Positions 28,403 to 46,711 are shown, counted from the stretch's first letter. The stretch: DNA of 49,379 nucleotides from Pseudomonas sp. TH10 (GCF_016651255.1 NZ_JAEKEG010000058.1:1-49379), one strand, 5' to 3'. The notes: generated from the sequence alone by a model not told the origin. A program made the numbers and translations.

Positions 28403-28714
28403 TTAGCCGAGGCTGATCTGCACTTCCACACCGGCCGCAAGATCAAGCTTCATAAGAGCATCAACGGTTTTATCCGTTGGCTGGACGATGTCCAGAACGC
28501 GCTTATGAGTGCGGATTTCGTACTGGTCGCGCGCGTCTTTGTTGACGTGCGGAGAAACCAGAACGGTGAACCGCTCTTTACGGGTAGGCAGTGGAATTGG
28601 ACCACGCACTTGAGCACCAGTACGTTTCGCGGTTTCCACGATTTCCTGGGTTGATTGGTCGATCAGGCGATGGTCGAAAGCCTTCAACCTGATACGGATT
28701 TGCTGATTTTGCAT
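28403..28714 (-). CDS. rpsJ: 30S ribosomal protein S10 (NusE)
   Basis: S10, 103 residues, also a partner of NusB/NusG in antitermination. It starts [20 protein letters not shown] and has [21 protein letters not shown]; the loop here is also where tigecycline-tolerance changes occur and looks ordinary. It is the first gene of the S10 unit, following a terminator and a near-consensus promoter. Confidence 0.98.
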
Positions 28715-28776
28715 TGGATTTCAGACTCCGGCTGCTATTCCCACCGAGCGCAATACGCCCGTTAAAAGGAGGCGCA

Positions 28777-28805
28777 ATTCTATAGACGCCCCATATAGGT
28801 GTCAA
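28777..28805 (-). promoter_or_regulatory. S10 operon promoter
   Basis: Minus-strand TTGACA (28800-28805), 17-base spacer, TAGAAT (28777-28782), the best sigma70 match in the window. It starts about 10 bases after the tuf terminator and gives a leader of about 55 bases before rpsJ. Confidence 0.88.
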
Positions 28806-28815
28806 CCCAATAAAA

Positions 28816-28838
28816 AAGCCCCCGCTGAGCGGAGGCTT
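28816..28838 (-). terminator. Terminator after tuf copy 1 (end of str operon)
   Basis: Minus-strand stem AAGCCTCCGC, loop TCA, GCGGGGGCTT (one G-U pair) followed by T4 and ATT, about 35 bases after the tuf stop codon. Confidence 0.9.
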
Positions 28839-28872
28839 TTTCAAAGCATCAGGCAATCTCTATAAAAGAGAA

Positions 28873-30066
28873 TTACGCGATGATTTTGGCTACGACGCCA
28901 GCGCCGACGGTACGACCGCCTTCACGGATAGCGAAACGCAGACCGTCTTCCATTGCGATGGTTTTGATCAGGGTAACAGTCATCTGAATGTTGTCACCTG
29001 GCATTACCATTTCAACGCCTTCTGGCAGCTCGCAGTTACCAGTCACGTCAGTAGTACGGAAGTAGAACTGTGGACGGTAGCCTTTGAAGAACGGAGTGTG
29101 ACGACCGCCTTCTTCCTTGCTCAGAACGTAAACTTCTGCAGTGAAGGTGGTGTGCGGCTTAACCGAACCCGGCTTAACCAGTACCTGACCACGCTCAACG
29201 TCGTCACGCTTGGTGCCACGCAGCAGAACGCCGCAGTTCTCGCCAGCACGACCTTCGTCGAGCAGCTTGCGGAACATTTCAACACCGGTGCAAGTAGTAA
29301 CGGTGGTGTCACGCAGACCAACGATTTCCAGCGGATCCTGAACGCGAACGATACCGCGCTCGATACGACCAGTCACAACAGTACCGCGACCCGAGATCGA
29401 GAATACGTCTTCGATTGGCATCAGGAACGGCTTGTCGGTAACACGTACTGGTTCTGGGATGTAGCTGTCCAGAGTCTCAACCAGTTTCTTGACGGCAGTG
29501 GTGCCCATCTCGTTGTCGTCTTTGCCTTCCAGCGCCATACGAGCCGAACCGATGATGATTGGAGTGTCATCGCCCGGGAAGTCGTACGTGGACAGCAGGT
29601 CGCGAACTTCCATCTCAACCAGTTCCAGCAGCTCAGCGTCGTCTACCAGGTCAGCCTTGTTCAGGAAAACCACGATGTACGGAACGCCTACCTGACGGGA
29701 CAGCAGGATGTGCTCACGGGTTTGTGGCATCGGACCATCAGCGGCCGAGCAAACCAGAATAGCGCCGTCCATTTGAGCAGCACCGGTGATCATGTTCTTC
29801 ACATAGTCAGCGTGACCTGGGCAGTCAACGTGAGCGTAGTGACGGATCTTCGAGTTGTACTCAACGTGAGCGGTGTTGATGGTGATACCGCGTGCTTTTT
29901 CTTCTGGTGCACTGTCGATCTTGTCGAAGTCAACGATTGCGGAACCGAAAACTTCGGAGCAAACACGAGTCAGAGCAGCAGTCAGAGTGGTTTTACCGTG
30001 GTCAACGTGACCAATGGTGCCAACGTTGACGTGCGGTAGGGAACGATCAAATTTTTCTTTAGCCAC
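28873..30066 (-). CDS. tuf: Elongation factor Tu (copy 1, str operon)
   Basis: EF-Tu, 397 residues, brings aminoacyl-tRNA to the ribosome. GTPase motifs: GHVDHGKT (19-26), DCPGHADY (81-88), NKAD (136-139). Domains 2 and 3 follow. The last gene of rpsL-rpsG-fusA-tuf, 31 bases after fusA. It differs from the second tuf gene at 20 of 397 residues, mostly between 176 and 256, while both ends are nearly identical also at DNA level. That is more difference than is usual for paired tuf genes. Confidence 0.98.
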   Translation of the reverse strand: MAKEKFDRSLPHVNVGTIGHVDHGKTTLTAALTRVCSEVFGSAIVDFDKIDSAPEEKARGITINTAHVEYNSKIRHYAHVDCPGHADYVKNMITGAAQMDGAILVCSAADGPMPQTREHILLSRQVGVPYIVVFLNKADLVDDAELLELVEMEVRDLLSTYDFPGDDTPIIIGSARMALEGKDDNEMGTTAVKKLVETLDSYIPEPVRVTDKPFLMPIEDVFSISGRGTVVTGRIERGIVRVQDPLEIVGLRDTTVTTCTGVEMFRKLLDEGRAGENCGVLLRGTKRDDVERGQVLVKPGSVKPHTTFTAEVYVLSKEEGGRHTPFFKGYRPQFYFRTTDVTGNCELPEGVEMVMPGDNIQMTVTLIKTIAMEDGLRFAIREGGRTVGAGVVAKIIA

Positions 30067-30097
30067 GACAATTAACTCCTAGCCTAAAGGGGCTTAA

Positions 30098-32203
30098 TCA
30101 GCCTTGTTTTTTGGTTACGGATTCGACGATGTGCGTCGGAGCCGTATCGTATTTTTTGAATTCCATAGAGTAGCTTGCGCGACCCTGGGACATGGAACGA
30201 ACGTCGGTCGCATAACCGAACATCTCACCCAGTGGAACTTCGGCACGAATTACTTTGCCGGACACTGTGTCTTCCATACCCTGGATCATGCCGCGACGAC
30301 GGTTAAGGTCGCCCATCACATCACCCATATAGTCTTCAGGCGTAACAACCTCTACAGCCATGATCGGCTCAAGCAACTCACCACCGCCCTTCTGGGCCAG
30401 TTGCTTGGTCGCCATGGAGGCAGCCACTTTAAACGCCATCTCGTTGGAGTCGACGTCGTGGTAAGAACCATCGAACACGGTAGCCTTCAGGCCGATCAGC
30501 GGATAGCCGGCAACAACGCCGTTCTTCATCTGCTCTTCGATACCCTTCTGGATAGCCGGGATGTATTCCTTAGGAACCACACCACCTACAACTTCGTTCA
30601 CGAATTGCAGACCTTCCTGACCTTCGTCAGCAGGAGCAAAACGGATCCAGCAATGGCCGAACTGACCACGACCGCCGGACTGACGAACGAACTTGCCTTC
30701 GATTTCGCAGTTCTTCGTGATGCGCTCACGATAGGAAACCTGAGGCTTACCGATGTTGGCTTCGACGTTGAACTCACGGCGCATCCGGTCAACCAGGATG
30801 TCCAGGTGCAGCTCGCCCATGCCGGAGATGATCGTTTGACCAGTCTCTTCATCAGTCTTGACGCGGAAAGACGGGTCTTCCTGAGCAAGCTTGCCCAGAG
30901 CGATACCCATTTTTTCCTGGTCATCCTTGGTCTTAGGCTCTACGGCAACCGAAATAACCGGCTCCGGGAAGTCCATACGAACCAGGATGATTGGCTTGTC
31001 AGCGTTGCAGAGGGTTTCACCAGTGGTGACGTCCTTCATGCCGATCAGGGCCGCGATGTCACCAGCGCGTACTTCCTTGATCTCTTCACGGGCGTTTGCG
31101 TGCATTTGCACCATACGACCCACGCGCTCTTTCTTGCCTTTAACCGAGTTGATCACACCGTCGCCGGAGTTCAACACGCCCGAGTAAACGCGGACGAAGG
31201 TCAAAGTACCCACGAATGGGTCAGTGGCAATTTTAAATGCCAGAGCGGAGAACGGTTCTGCGTCGTCTGCATGACGCTCCAGCTCGATAGTCTCGTCATC
31301 CGGGTCAGTACCCTTGATGGCAGGAATATCAGTTGGAGCAGGCAGGTAATCGATAACGGCGTCGAGAACCAGGGGAACGCCCTTGTTCTTGAAGGAAGAA
31401 CCGCAAACAGCCAGGACGATTTCGCCAGCGATAGTACGCTGACGCAGAGCGGCCTTGATTTCCACGTTGGTGAGTTCTTCACCTTCGAGGTACTTGTTCA
31501 TCAGCTCTTCGTTGGCTTCGGCAGCAGCCTCAACCATGTTGTTGCGCCATTCGTCAGCCAGTTCCTGCAGTTCAGCAGGGATAGGCTTGCGAACAGGAAC
31601 CATACCTTTGTCAGCATCGTTCCAGTAAACAGCTTCCATGGTCAGCAGATCGATCTGACCCTGGAAATTGTCTTCGGAACCGATAGCCAACTGGATTGGC
31701 ACTGGAGTGTGACCCAGGCGCTGCTTGATCTGACCGATCACGCGCAGGAAGTTGGCACCAGCACGGTCCATCTTGTTTACGTAAACAAGACGTGGAACGC
31801 CGTATTTGTTGGCTTGACGCCATACGGTTTCCGACTGAGGCTCAACACCCGAGGTACCACAGAACACAACGACAGCGCCGTCGAGTACGCGCAGGGAACG
31901 CTCAACTTCAATAGTGAAGTCTACGTGGCCCGGGGTATCGATTACGTTGAAGCGATGCTCGTCTTTGTACTGCTTCTCGGAGCCTTTCCAGAAGGCGGTA
32001 ATAGCAGCAGAAGTAATGGTAATACCACGCTCCTGCTCCTGAACCATCCAGTCTGTGGTCGCGGCGCCATCATGCACCTCGCCCATTTTGTGACTTTTGC
32101 CGGTGTAAAAAAGGACGCGCTCGGTGGTGGTGGTTTTACCAGCATCCACGTGAGCGACGATACCGATGTTACGGTAGCGACTAATCGGAGTAGTACGAGC
32201 CAT
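30098..32203 (-). CDS. fusA: Elongation factor G
   Basis: EF-G, 701 residues, the translocation GTPase. G motifs: [12 protein letters not shown] (about 17-28), DTPGHVDF and NKMDRAGAN. The five-domain layout is complete, ending [20 protein letters not shown]. Its place after rpsG identifies it as the main str-operon copy (called fusA1 in P. aeruginosa, where mutations raise aminoglycoside tolerance). No obvious lesion. Confidence 0.98.
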   Translation of the reverse strand: MARTTPISRYRNIGIVAHVDAGKTTTTERVLFYTGKSHKMGEVHDGAATTDWMVQEQERGITITSAAITAFWKGSEKQYKDEHRFNVIDTPGHVDFTIEVERSLRVLDGAVVVFCGTSGVEPQSETVWRQANKYGVPRLVYVNKMDRAGANFLRVIGQIKQRLGHTPVPIQLAIGSEDNFQGQIDLLTMEAVYWNDADKGMVPVRKPIPAELQELADEWRNNMVEAAAEANEELMNKYLEGEELTNVEIKAALRQRTIAGEIVLAVCGSSFKNKGVPLVLDAVIDYLPAPTDIPAIKGTDPDDETIELERHADDAEPFSALAFKIATDPFVGTLTFVRVYSGVLNSGDGVINSVKGKKERVGRMVQMHANAREEIKEVRAGDIAALIGMKDVTTGETLCNADKPIILVRMDFPEPVISVAVEPKTKDDQEKMGIALGKLAQEDPSFRVKTDEETGQTIISGMGELHLDILVDRMRREFNVEANIGKPQVSYRERITKNCEIEGKFVRQSGGRGQFGHCWIRFAPADEGQEGLQFVNEVVGGVVPKEYIPAIQKGIEEQMKNGVVAGYPLIGLKATVFDGSYHDVDSNEMAFKVAASMATKQLAQKGGGELLEPIMAVEVVTPEDYMGDVMGDLNRRRGMIQGMEDTVSGKVIRAEVPLGEMFGYATDVRSMSQGRASYSMEFKKYDTAPTHIVESVTKKQG

Positions 32204-32233
32204 AAAGCCCTCGCAAAATTAGTGAAGCTAAAA

Positions 32234-32707
32234 TTAGAAGCGGTAGTGCGAGAAAGCTTTGTTGGCTTCAGCCATACGGTGCACGTCTTCACGCTTCTTA
32301 ACAGCAGCACCTTTACCTTCAGCAGCATCCAGCAGCTCGCCAGCCAAACGCAGAGCCATAGACTTCTCGCCACGCTTACGGGCGAAGTCTACCAACCAGC
32401 GCATTGCCAGAGCGTTACGACGGGACGGGCGAACTTCGACCGGAACCTGGTAAGTAGCACCACCAACGCGGCGCGACTTCACTTCGACCAGCGGAGCGAT
32501 GGCGTCGAGTGCTTTTTCGAAGAGTTCCAGGGGATCGGTGCCAGCCTTACGGGTCGCAACGGTTTCCAGGGCACCATAAACGATACGCTCGGCAACGGCT
32601 TTCTTGCCGCTTTCCATAACGTGGTTCATGAATTTGGCGAGGATCTGGCTTCCGTATTTCGGATCGTCCAGAATCTCACGCTTTGCTGCTACGCGACGTC
32701 TTGGCAT
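32234..32707 (-). CDS. rpsG: 30S ribosomal protein S7
   Basis: S7, 157 residues, organiser of the 16S 3' domain and in E. coli the translational regulator of the str operon. It starts [20 protein letters not shown] and has the signature [21 protein letters not shown] and [19 protein letters not shown] 107-base spacer with a hairpin separates it from rpsL. Confidence 0.98.
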   Translation of the reverse strand: MPRRRVAAKREILDDPKYGSQILAKFMNHVMESGKKAVAERIVYGALETVATRKAGTDPLELFEKALDAIAPLVEVKSRRVGGATYQVPVEVRPSRRNALAMRWLVDFARKRGEKSMALRLAGELLDAAEGKGAAVKKREDVHRMAEANKAFSHYRF

Positions 32708-32737
32708 GATAAGCCCTCAAGCGGTCTTCAGGTTAGC

Positions 32738-32767
32738 TCGGGACAGATCCAATGGATGCGTGCCCGA
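32738..32767 (-). promoter_or_regulatory. Hairpin in the rpsL-rpsG spacer, possible S7 target
   Basis: Minus-strand TCGGGCA pairs with TGTCCCGA (one bulged base) around an inner ATCC/GGAT hairpin. In E. coli the rpsL-rpsG spacer, of similar size, carries the S7 binding site that represses translation. Identity of function is inferred from place only. Confidence 0.4.
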
Positions 32768-32814
32768 CCTTACTCTTATCGACTCAATAAAATAAAAATC
32801 TGCAAAACGGCCGA

Positions 32815-33186
32815 TTACTTCGGACGCTTGGTACCGTACTTCGAGCGACCTTGGTTACGACCTTTAACGCCGGAAGTATCCAGGGAGCCGCGAACGGTGT
32901 GGTAACGAACACCTGGCAAGTCTTTTACACGACCGCCGCGGATCAGTACCACGCTGTGCTCTTGCAGGTTGTGGCCTTCACCGCCGATGTACGAGGAAAC
33001 CTCGAAACCGTTGGTCAGACGCACACGGCATACTTTACGCAGTGCCGAGTTAGGTTTTTTCGGCGTGGTGGTGTACACACGGGTGCACACGCCACGACGT
33101 TGCGGGCAGTTCTGCAGCGCAGGTACGTCGGATTTCTCGACGATACGCTTACGCGGCTGACGTACCAGCTGGTTGATAGTTGCCAT
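32815..33186 (-). CDS. rpsL: 30S ribosomal protein S12
   Basis: S12, 123 residues, in the decoding centre. It starts [31 protein letters not shown] and [15 protein letters not shown] keep the lysines whose change gives streptomycin resistance, so the gene looks drug-sensitive. The Asp in VKDLPG is the residue methylthiolated by RimO, a modification YcaO helps in E. coli. First gene of the str operon, with its own promoter and attenuator-like leader. Confidence 0.98.
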
Positions 33187-33229
33187 CTACTAGCTCCACT
33201 GTTGTCTTGCGACGCTATTGTCTTGCAAG

Positions 33230-33261
33230 AAAAGCAAAATGGCAGGAACGAATTCCCGCCA
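33230..33261 (-). terminator. Attenuator-like terminator in the rpsL leader
   Basis: Minus-strand stem TGGCGGGAA, tetraloop TTCG, TTCCTGCCA (one G-U pair), then TTTTGCTTTT. It lies between the rpsL promoter and gene, 54 bases before the ATG, so most transcripts could stop here unless relieved. A further hairpin (CTTGC...GCAAG, about 33208-33231) follows and overlaps the T-tract, which could give an alternative fold. Confidence 0.7.
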
Positions 33262-33277
33262 AATTTAGGGGATCAAG

Positions 33278-33306
33278 AGTCTAAAGAGGATCTTGTCCCC
33301 AGTCAA
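33278..33306 (-). promoter_or_regulatory. str operon promoter (before rpsL)
   Basis: Minus-strand TTGACT (33301-33306), 17-base spacer, TAGACT (33278-33283). It is in the 215-base gap after rpoC. No convincing terminator for rpoC is visible between 33307 and 33401, so read-through from rpoBC is likely. Confidence 0.7.
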
Positions 33307-33401
33307 GGCAAGGCCCCGACCTCCCCGCCCCTCGAACCTCGACAAAATGTCTCGATTCGACGAACGGAGTGATCAGGGCCTTAGCTCATTTTTCGCAGAA
33401 C

Positions 33402-37601
<4,200 letters not shown>

Positions 37602-37623
37602 GGCCTTTCCTCCTGGCGGAGCA

Positions 37624-37650
37624 GAGAGCGGGCAATCCTGCCCCGCTCTC
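37624..37650 (-). promoter_or_regulatory. Intercistronic hairpin between rpoB and rpoC
   Basis: Stem GAGAGCGGG/CCCGCTCTC with a 9-base loop, no U-tract, ending 22 bases before the rpoC start. More likely an RNA processing or stability element than a terminator. Confidence 0.5.
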
Positions 37651-37665
37651 GATTCGCGTCACGTG

Positions 37666-41739
<4,074 letters not shown>

Positions 41740-41885
41740 CAGCGTTCCCCAGCTTGGTCACCTGCTTGTTTGGCCCCTCCCGACGGGAGCAGCCAGAAAA
41801 TCGTGCAAACCCCATGGTTTGCGCCACCGCATCGGGTGGTTACAGCGCCTTTATCAGCACCGACCCAGTCGGCTGCCAATAACGG

Positions 41886-41914
41886 AAAAAGGCCGGTGGC
41901 AAGAGCCACCAGCC
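41886..41914 (-). terminator. Partial terminator (attenuator) between rplL and rpoB
   Basis: Minus-strand stem GGCTGGTGGC, loop TCTT, GCCACCGGCC (one G-U pair) followed by T5. Position equals the rplL-rpoB attenuator of enterics, which lets only part of the polymerases through. The remaining 145 bases to rpoB show no clear promoter. Confidence 0.8.
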
Positions 41915-41960
41915 ATCAGCCTGTCGCTTGACGCTCGGGCTGGAGGAGCAAAGTCGATGC

Positions 41961-42326
41961 TTACTTCAGCTCGACTTTAGCGCCTGCTTCTTCCAGCTTC
42001 TTCTTGGCGTCTTCAGCAGCTTCTTTCGAAACGCCTTCAGCTACAACCTGAGGAGCGGTGTCTACTTTCTCTTTGGCTTCTTTCAGGCCCAGACCGGTCA
42101 GTTCACGAACTGCCTTGATCACGTTAACCTTCTTCTCGCCAGCTTCCAGCAGAACAACGTTGAACTCGGTTTGCTCTTCAACAACAGCGGCAGCAGCAGC
42201 TGGACCAGCAGAAGCAGCGGCAGCGGATACGCCGAACTTCTCTTCCATTGCCTTGATCAGCTCAACGATTTCCAGAACCGATTTTTCGCCGATTGCGTCG
42301 ATGATTTGTTCGTTAGTCAGAGACAT
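41961..42326 (-). CDS. rplL: 50S ribosomal protein L7/L12
   Basis: L7/L12, 121 residues, the multi-copy stalk protein that recruits GTPase factors. N-terminal dimer domain ([20 protein letters not shown]), an Ala-rich hinge (about 37-52), and C-terminal domain with [20 protein letters not shown]. It follows rplJ by 78 bases with its own ribosome site, consistent with its higher dose. Confidence 0.98.
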   Translation of the reverse strand: MSLTNEQIIDAIGEKSVLEIVELIKAMEEKFGVSAAAASAGPAAAAAVVEEQTEFNVVLLEAGEKKVNVIKAVRELTGLGLKEAKEKVDTAPQVVAEGVSKEAAEDAKKKLEEAGAKVELK

Positions 42327-42404
42327 GACTTATTTCCTGAATTGGGGGATAGCCTGCAGGCCATCGAAATAAACAAAAATACGCGAGAGAGGAAACGCTC
42401 AGCC

Positions 42405-42905
42405 TCAGGCTGCAGCAGCTTCTTTCTGGTCGCGAAGAGCCGCCAGAGTACGAGCCAATTTGCTGGTAGCGCCTTGAATCACGCTCATCAGCTGGGAAAT
42501 TGCTTCGTCACGGGTCGGCAGGCTTGCCAGAACGTCGATCTGATTAGCTGCGAGGAACTTGCCCTCGAACGCAGCTGCCTTGATCTCGAACTTTTCCTGA
42601 CCTTTAGCGAACTCTTTGAACAGGCGAGCAGCAGCGCCCGGGTGTTCGTTGGAGAATGCGATCAAGGTCGGGCCGGTGAACACGTCGTTGAGAACACTGT
42701 ATTCAGTGTCAGCAACAGCGCGCTTGAGCAGGGTGTTACGTACAACACGTACGTAAACGCCAGCTTCACGAGCCTCTTTACGGAGTCCGGTCATTGCGCC
42801 TACTGTTACGCCACGTGCATCAACCACGACAGCGGACAGAGCGACTTTGGCAGCCTCGTTGACTTCAGCGACGATGGCCTTCTTGTCTTCGAGATTAATT
42901 GCCAC
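42405..42905 (-). CDS. rplJ: 50S ribosomal protein L10
   Basis: L10, 166 residues, base of the stalk; binds L7/L12 dimers through its C-terminal helix and represses its own leader. It begins with Met-Ala-Ile-Asn-Leu-Glu-Asp and holds [20 protein letters not shown]. It lies 198 bases after rplA; the gap contains an L10-leader type stem. Confidence 0.97.
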   Translation of the reverse strand: MAINLEDKKAIVAEVNEAAKVALSAVVVDARGVTVGAMTGLRKEAREAGVYVRVVRNTLLKRAVADTEYSVLNDVFTGPTLIAFSNEHPGAAARLFKEFAKGQEKFEIKAAAFEGKFLAANQIDVLASLPTRDEAISQLMSVIQGATSKLARTLAALRDQKEAAAA

Positions 42906-42996
42906 GGGTTTAACTCCTGCTTGTTACCGTTTCATCCAACCGAGGCCGGATGTCGTTTTGGTGTCTGATTCGGTAAGGAACCGGGAGCACCATCTG

Positions 42997-43031
42997 CGTA
43001 GGCTTGAGGTTTAAGACTTGCGTCGCCTACG
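42997..43031 (-). promoter_or_regulatory. L10 leader stem (autoregulation of rplJL)
   Basis: Minus-strand CGTAGGC and GCCTACG enclose an internal part with GACGCAAG and CTTAA, located about 90-125 bases before rplJ. This matches the general look of the L10(L12)4-binding leader known upstream of rplJ in many bacteria. Assigned by position and stem only. Confidence 0.55.
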
Positions 43032-43071
43032 GTCTTGGATAGCCCCCGCCAGGCAGGGACCCCAATCTTTC

Positions 43072-43097
43072 AATTAGCGCGAATATTCGCGCCAATT
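43072..43097 (-). promoter_or_regulatory. Palindromic hairpin just after rplA
   Basis: A 12-bp stem with the perfect core GCGCGAATATTCGCGC and flanking AATT arms begins 7 bases after the rplA stop codon. There is no U-tract on the minus strand, but T5 follows on the plus strand, so it could stop antisense transcription or stabilise the rplKA mRNA end. Confidence 0.5.
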
Positions 43098-43103
43098 TTT
43101 GTC

Positions 43104-43799
43104 TTACGCGTCCAGCGAGCTCTGGTCGATAACCAGACCTGGGCCCATAGTGGTGCTCAGGGTAACGCGCTTGACGTAGATACCTTTCGAGGAAGCTGGC
43201 TTGATACGCTTCAGATCAGCGATCAGGGCTTCAACGTTTTCCTTCAGCTTGACGGCGTCGAAGCCCATCTTGCCAACGGAGGTGTGAATAATGCCGTTTT
43301 TGTCGGTGCGATAACGAACCTGACCAGCTTTAGCGTTCTTAACCGCAGTAGCTACGTCTGGAGTTACAGTACCAACCTTAGGGTTAGGCATCAGACCACG
43401 TGGACCGAGGATCTGACCCAATTGACCTACAACGCGCATTGCATCCGGGGATGCGATCACTACGTCATAGTTCAGGTCGCCGCCTTTCATTTCGGCAGCC
43501 AGGTCATCCATACCTACACGGTCAGCGCCGGCAGCCAGAGCGGCCTCAGCAGCAGGACCCTGGGTGAACACAGCAACGCGAACGGTCTTGCCAGTGCCGT
43601 GTGGCAGCACAGTAGCGCTACGAACAACCTGGTCAGATTTACGCGGGTCAACACCCAAGTTTACAGCAATGTCGAACGACTCGCTGAACTTGACAGTCGA
43701 CAGCTCAGCCAGCAGAGCGGCGGCATCTACAAAGTTGTAGGCCTTGCCTGCTTCGATTTTGCCGGCGATAGCCTTTTGACGCTTGGTCAGCTTAGCCAT
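43104..43799 (-). CDS. rplA: 50S ribosomal protein L1
   Basis: L1, 231 residues, forms the mobile L1 stalk for E-site tRNA release and in E. coli represses rplKA translation. It starts [20 protein letters not shown] and contains [20 protein letters not shown], the family signature. Its ATG overlaps the rplK TAA by one base (TAATG). Confidence 0.98.
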   Translation of the reverse strand: MAKLTKRQKAIAGKIEAGKAYNFVDAAALLAELSTVKFSESFDIAVNLGVDPRKSDQVVRSATVLPHGTGKTVRVAVFTQGPAAEAALAAGADRVGMDDLAAEMKGGDLNYDVVIASPDAMRVVGQLGQILGPRGLMPNPKVGTVTPDVATAVKNAKAGQVRYRTDKNGIIHTSVGKMGFDAVKLKENVEALIADLKRIKPASSKGIYVKRVTLSTTMGPGLVIDQSSLDA

Positions 43800-44230
43800 T
43801 ACACACCCTCCACGTTAAGGCCCATGCTACGAGCAGAACCGGCGATAGTACGCACGGCTGCATCCATATCAGCTGCAGTCAGATCCGCGTTTTTGGTTTT
43901 CGCGATTTCTTCCAGCTGAGCACGGGTAACAGTGCCAACCTTAACGGTGTTCGGACGAGCGGAACCGCTGGTCAGACCAGCCGCTTTCTTCAGCAGAACC
44001 GAAGCAGGGGTGGATTTTGTTTCGAAAGTAAAGCTACGGTCGCTGTAGACAGTGATGATCACTGGAGTCGGCAGACCAGCTTCCAGACCCTGAGTACGGG
44101 CGTTGAAAGCCTTGCAGAATTCCATGATGTTCACGCCGTGCTGACCCAGTGCAGGACCAACAGGTGGGCTTGGGTTAGCCTGAGCGGCCTTCACTTGCAG
44201 CTTGATGTAAGCGGTAATCTTCTTGGCCAT
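43799..44230 (-). CDS. rplK: 50S ribosomal protein L11
   Basis: L11, 143 residues, at the GTPase centre, needed for RelA activation; the thiostrepton-site prolines are in [14 protein letters not shown]. It starts [20 protein letters not shown] and ends [11 protein letters not shown] 44230 is the family start; GGAGTG lies upstream. It follows the nusG terminator by about 75 bases. Confidence 0.98.
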   Translation of the reverse strand: MAKKITAYIKLQVKAAQANPSPPVGPALGQHGVNIMEFCKAFNARTQGLEAGLPTPVIITVYSDRSFTFETKSTPASVLLKKAAGLTSGSARPNTVKVGTVTRAQLEEIAKTKNADLTAADMDAAVRTIAGSARSMGLNVEGV

Positions 44231-44305
44231 GAGGCACTCCAATTACGGGTTCAAACGCCTCGAAAGGCTCCCCGGTTACTTGCGCGTTTATCCCAGTGAC
44301 GACAA

Positions 44306-44332
44306 AACCCCACAGCCTATGGCTGCGGGGTT
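44306..44332 (-). terminator. Terminator after nusG
   Basis: Minus-strand stem AACCCCGCAGCC, loop ATA, GGCTGTGGGGTT (one G-U pair) then TTGTCG, 15 bases after the nusG stop. Separates secE-nusG from rplKAJL. A possible rplK promoter (extended -10 TGGGATAAA, about 44288-44296) is weak. Confidence 0.75.
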
Positions 44333-44347
44333 GGGATGCTTTTTCAG

Positions 44348-44881
44348 CTAGACCTTTTCGACCTGACTGAACTCCAACTCTACCGGAGTAGAGCGACCGA
44401 AAATGAGCACTGCCACTTGGATCCGGCTCTTTTCGTAGTTAACTTCTTCAACAACGCCATTGAAATCAGCGAATGGACCGTCATTGACTCGCACCGTTTC
44501 ACCTGGCTCGAAGAGAGTCTTCGGCTTCGGCTTGTCACTACCATCAGCAACACGACGCAGAATCGCTTCTGCCTCTTTATCGGTGATTGGCGCAGGCTTA
44601 TCAGCAGTACCGCCGATAAAACCCATCACCCGAGGAGTGTCCTTGACCAAGTGCCAAGTACCCTCATTCATATCCATCTGAACCAGCACATAGCCTGGAA
44701 AGAACTTACGTTCGCTTTTGCGCTTCTGGCCATTACGCATTTCAACCACTTCTTCAGTGGGAACCAGAATTTCGCCAAAGCCATCTTCCATGCCAGCCAG
44801 CTTTACGCGCTCGACCAGCGAGCGCATCACATGCTTCTCGTAACCCGAGTAAGCATGCACAACATACCAACGCTTAGCCAC
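44348..44881 (-). CDS. nusG: Transcription termination/antitermination protein NusG
   Basis: NusG, 177 residues. The N-terminal NGN domain ([16 protein letters not shown]) binds RNA polymerase; the C-terminal KOW domain ([20 protein letters not shown], about 125-165) binds Rho or S10. The S10 gene is in the same window. It is 9 bases after secE. Confidence 0.98.
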   Translation of the reverse strand: MAKRWYVVHAYSGYEKHVMRSLVERVKLAGMEDGFGEILVPTEEVVEMRNGQKRKSERKFFPGYVLVQMDMNEGTWHLVKDTPRVMGFIGGTADKPAPITDKEAEAILRRVADGSDKPKPKTLFEPGETVRVNDGPFADFNGVVEEVNYEKSRIQVAVLIFGRSTPVELEFSQVEKV

Positions 44882-44890
44882 GGGACACCC

Positions 44891-45259
44891 TTAGCCGACA
44901 ATCAAGGAAACAAGCCAACCGAGCAGGGAATCAAGCCCCCACAACAGCAACGCCATAACCAGGACAACAGCCACCACAATAAGGGTGGTCTGCGTGGTTT
45001 CTTGACGAGTTGGCCACACGACTTTACGAATCTCGGTGCGAGCTTCCTTAACCAGTACAAAGAAAGACTTGCCCTTCGCAGTCTGCAGGCCTACAAAGGC
45101 AGCTACAGCAGCGATGACAAGCAAAGCGAGTACACGGTACAGGATCGGCGAAGCAGAATAATACTGATTGCCAACAACGCCAACAACCACCAAAGCGACA
45201 ACTACAAGCCACTTGAGCAGATCGAAGCGAGAGCCTTGAGCTTCAGCCTTAGGAGTCAT
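44891..45259 (-). CDS. secE: Preprotein translocase subunit SecE
   Basis: SecE, 122 residues. Two extra N-terminal membrane helices (WLVVVALVVVGVVGNQYY and VLALLVIAAVAAFVGL) are followed by the conserved amphipathic region EARTEIRKVVWPTRQETTQT and a final helix. This is the three-helix gammaproteobacterial form. It clamps SecY in the translocon. Lies between tRNA-Trp and nusG. Confidence 0.97.
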   Translation of the reverse strand: MTPKAEAQGSRFDLLKWLVVVALVVVGVVGNQYYSASPILYRVLALLVIAAVAAFVGLQTAKGKSFFVLVKEARTEIRKVVWPTRQETTQTTLIVVAVVLVMALLLWGLDSLLGWLVSLIVG

Positions 45260-45304
45260 CTATGAAGATCCTGTGAAAAGAAAGCCAGACACACCAAGTG
45301 AATC

Positions 45305-45380
45305 TGGCAGGTCAGGAGGGAATCGAACCCCCAACCTACGGTTTTGGAGACCGTCGCTCTGCCAATTGAGCTACTGACCT
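45305..45380 (-). tRNA. tRNA-Trp (anticodon CCA)
   Basis: 76 bases including encoded CCA. Acceptor stem AGGTCAG/CTGACCT, D arm with AGCTCAATTGGCAGAGC, anticodon loop CTCCAAA (CCA), T arm GGGGGTTCGAATCCC. Located between tuf copy 2 and secE. Confidence 0.97.
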
Positions 45381-45433
45381 AAAACAAAATCAGGCCGACC
45401 ATTATGCCGGCCCGAAAAATACATTGCAACCAC

Positions 45434-46627
45434 TTACTCGATGATTTTGGCTACGACACCAGCGCCGACGGTACGACCGCCTTCACGGATAGCGAAACGC
45501 AGACCATCTTCCATCGCGATGGTTTTGATCAGGGTAACAGTCATCTGAATGTTGTCACCTGGCATTACCATTTCAACGCCTTCTGGCAGCTCGCAGTTAC
45601 CAGTCACATCAGTAGTACGGAAGTAGAACTGTGGACGATAACCTTTGAAGAACGGAGTGTGACGACCGCCTTCTTCCTTGCTCAGAACGTAAACTTCTGC
45701 TGTGAACTTGGTGTGCGGCTTGACCGAACCCGGCTTGACCAATACCTGGCCACGCTCAACATCATCACGCTTGGTACCACGCAGCAATACGCCGCAGTTC
45801 TCACCTGCACGACCTTCGTCGAGCAGCTTGCGAAACATCTCTACACCAGTGCACGTGGTCTTGACCGTGTCACGCAGACCAACGATCTCAACCTCTTCCT
45901 GTATGCGAACAATGCCACGCTCAACACGACCAGTCACAACAGTACCGCGACCGGAGATCGAGAACACATCCTCGATCGGCATCAGGAACGGCTTATCAAT
46001 AGCACGCTCAGGCTGCGGAATGTAGCTATCCAGAGTCTCGACCAGCTTCTTGACGGCAGTGGTGCCCATCTCGTTGTCGTCTTGACCATTCAACGCCATT
46101 AACGCCGAACCAATGATGATTGGAGTGTCATCACCTGGGAAATCGTAAGTGCTCAACAGGTCTCGCACTTCCATCTCAACCAACTCAAGCAGCTCCGCAT
46201 CATCTACCATGTCAGCCTTGTTCAGGAAGACAACGATGTACGGAACGCCTACCTGGCGCGACAGGAGAATGTGCTCACGGGTTTGCGGCATCGGACCATC
46301 AGCGGCCGAGCAAACCAGAATCGCACCATCCATCTGTGCAGCACCGGTAATCATGTTTTTTACGTAGTCGGCGTGACCAGGGCAGTCAACGTGTGCGTAG
46401 TGACGCACGGCCGAATCGTACTCAACGTGAGCGGTGTTGATGGTAATACCACGAGCTTTTTCTTCCGGGGCGCTGTCGATCTTGTCGAAGTCAACGATTG
46501 CCGAACCGAAAACTTCGGAGCAAACGCGAGTCAGAGCAGCAGTCAAAGTGGTTTTACCGTGGTCAACGTGACCAATGGTCCCAACGTTGACGTGCGGCAG
46601 GGAACGATCAAATTTTTCCTTAGCCAT
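45434..46627 (-). CDS. tuf: Elongation factor Tu (copy 2, tRNA-linked)
   Basis: Second EF-Tu, 397 residues, with the same GTPase motifs ([20 protein letters not shown]; here NKADM). It differs from copy 1 at 20 positions, for example 71, 73, 74, 176, 180, 205, 207, 244-246, 255, 256 and 307. ATG 46627 is correct; the longer open frame to 46756 runs into tRNA-Thr. Comparable to E. coli tufB in the tyrU-glyT-thrT-tufB unit. Confidence 0.98.
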   Translation of the reverse strand: MAKEKFDRSLPHVNVGTIGHVDHGKTTLTAALTRVCSEVFGSAIVDFDKIDSAPEEKARGITINTAHVEYDSAVRHYAHVDCPGHADYVKNMITGAAQMDGAILVCSAADGPMPQTREHILLSRQVGVPYIVVFLNKADMVDDAELLELVEMEVRDLLSTYDFPGDDTPIIIGSALMALNGQDDNEMGTTAVKKLVETLDSYIPQPERAIDKPFLMPIEDVFSISGRGTVVTGRVERGIVRIQEEVEIVGLRDTVKTTCTGVEMFRKLLDEGRAGENCGVLLRGTKRDDVERGQVLVKPGSVKPHTKFTAEVYVLSKEEGGRHTPFFKGYRPQFYFRTTDVTGNCELPEGVEMVMPGDNIQMTVTLIKTIAMEDGLRFAIREGGRTVGAGVVAKIIE

Positions 46628-46679
46628 CGATATCACCCTTAACAGAAGAATTAAGCAAACGATACAAGCCATTAAAACA

Positions 46680-46705
46680 AAGGCAGATATTTTCATATCT
46701 GCCTT
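46680..46705 (-). promoter_or_regulatory. Hairpin between tRNA-Thr and tuf
   Basis: Minus-strand stem AAGGCAGATAT, loop GAAA, ATATCTGCCTT followed by TGTTTT. It looks like a weak terminator or, more likely, a processing/attenuation site separating the tRNA part from the tuf mRNA. Confidence 0.55.
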
Positions 46706-46711
46706 GTTATA

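Noticed and set aside
33307..33401. A terminator for rpoC from GACATTTTGTC
   Set aside because: The stem is only 4 bp and the flanks do not pair; no U-tract follows.
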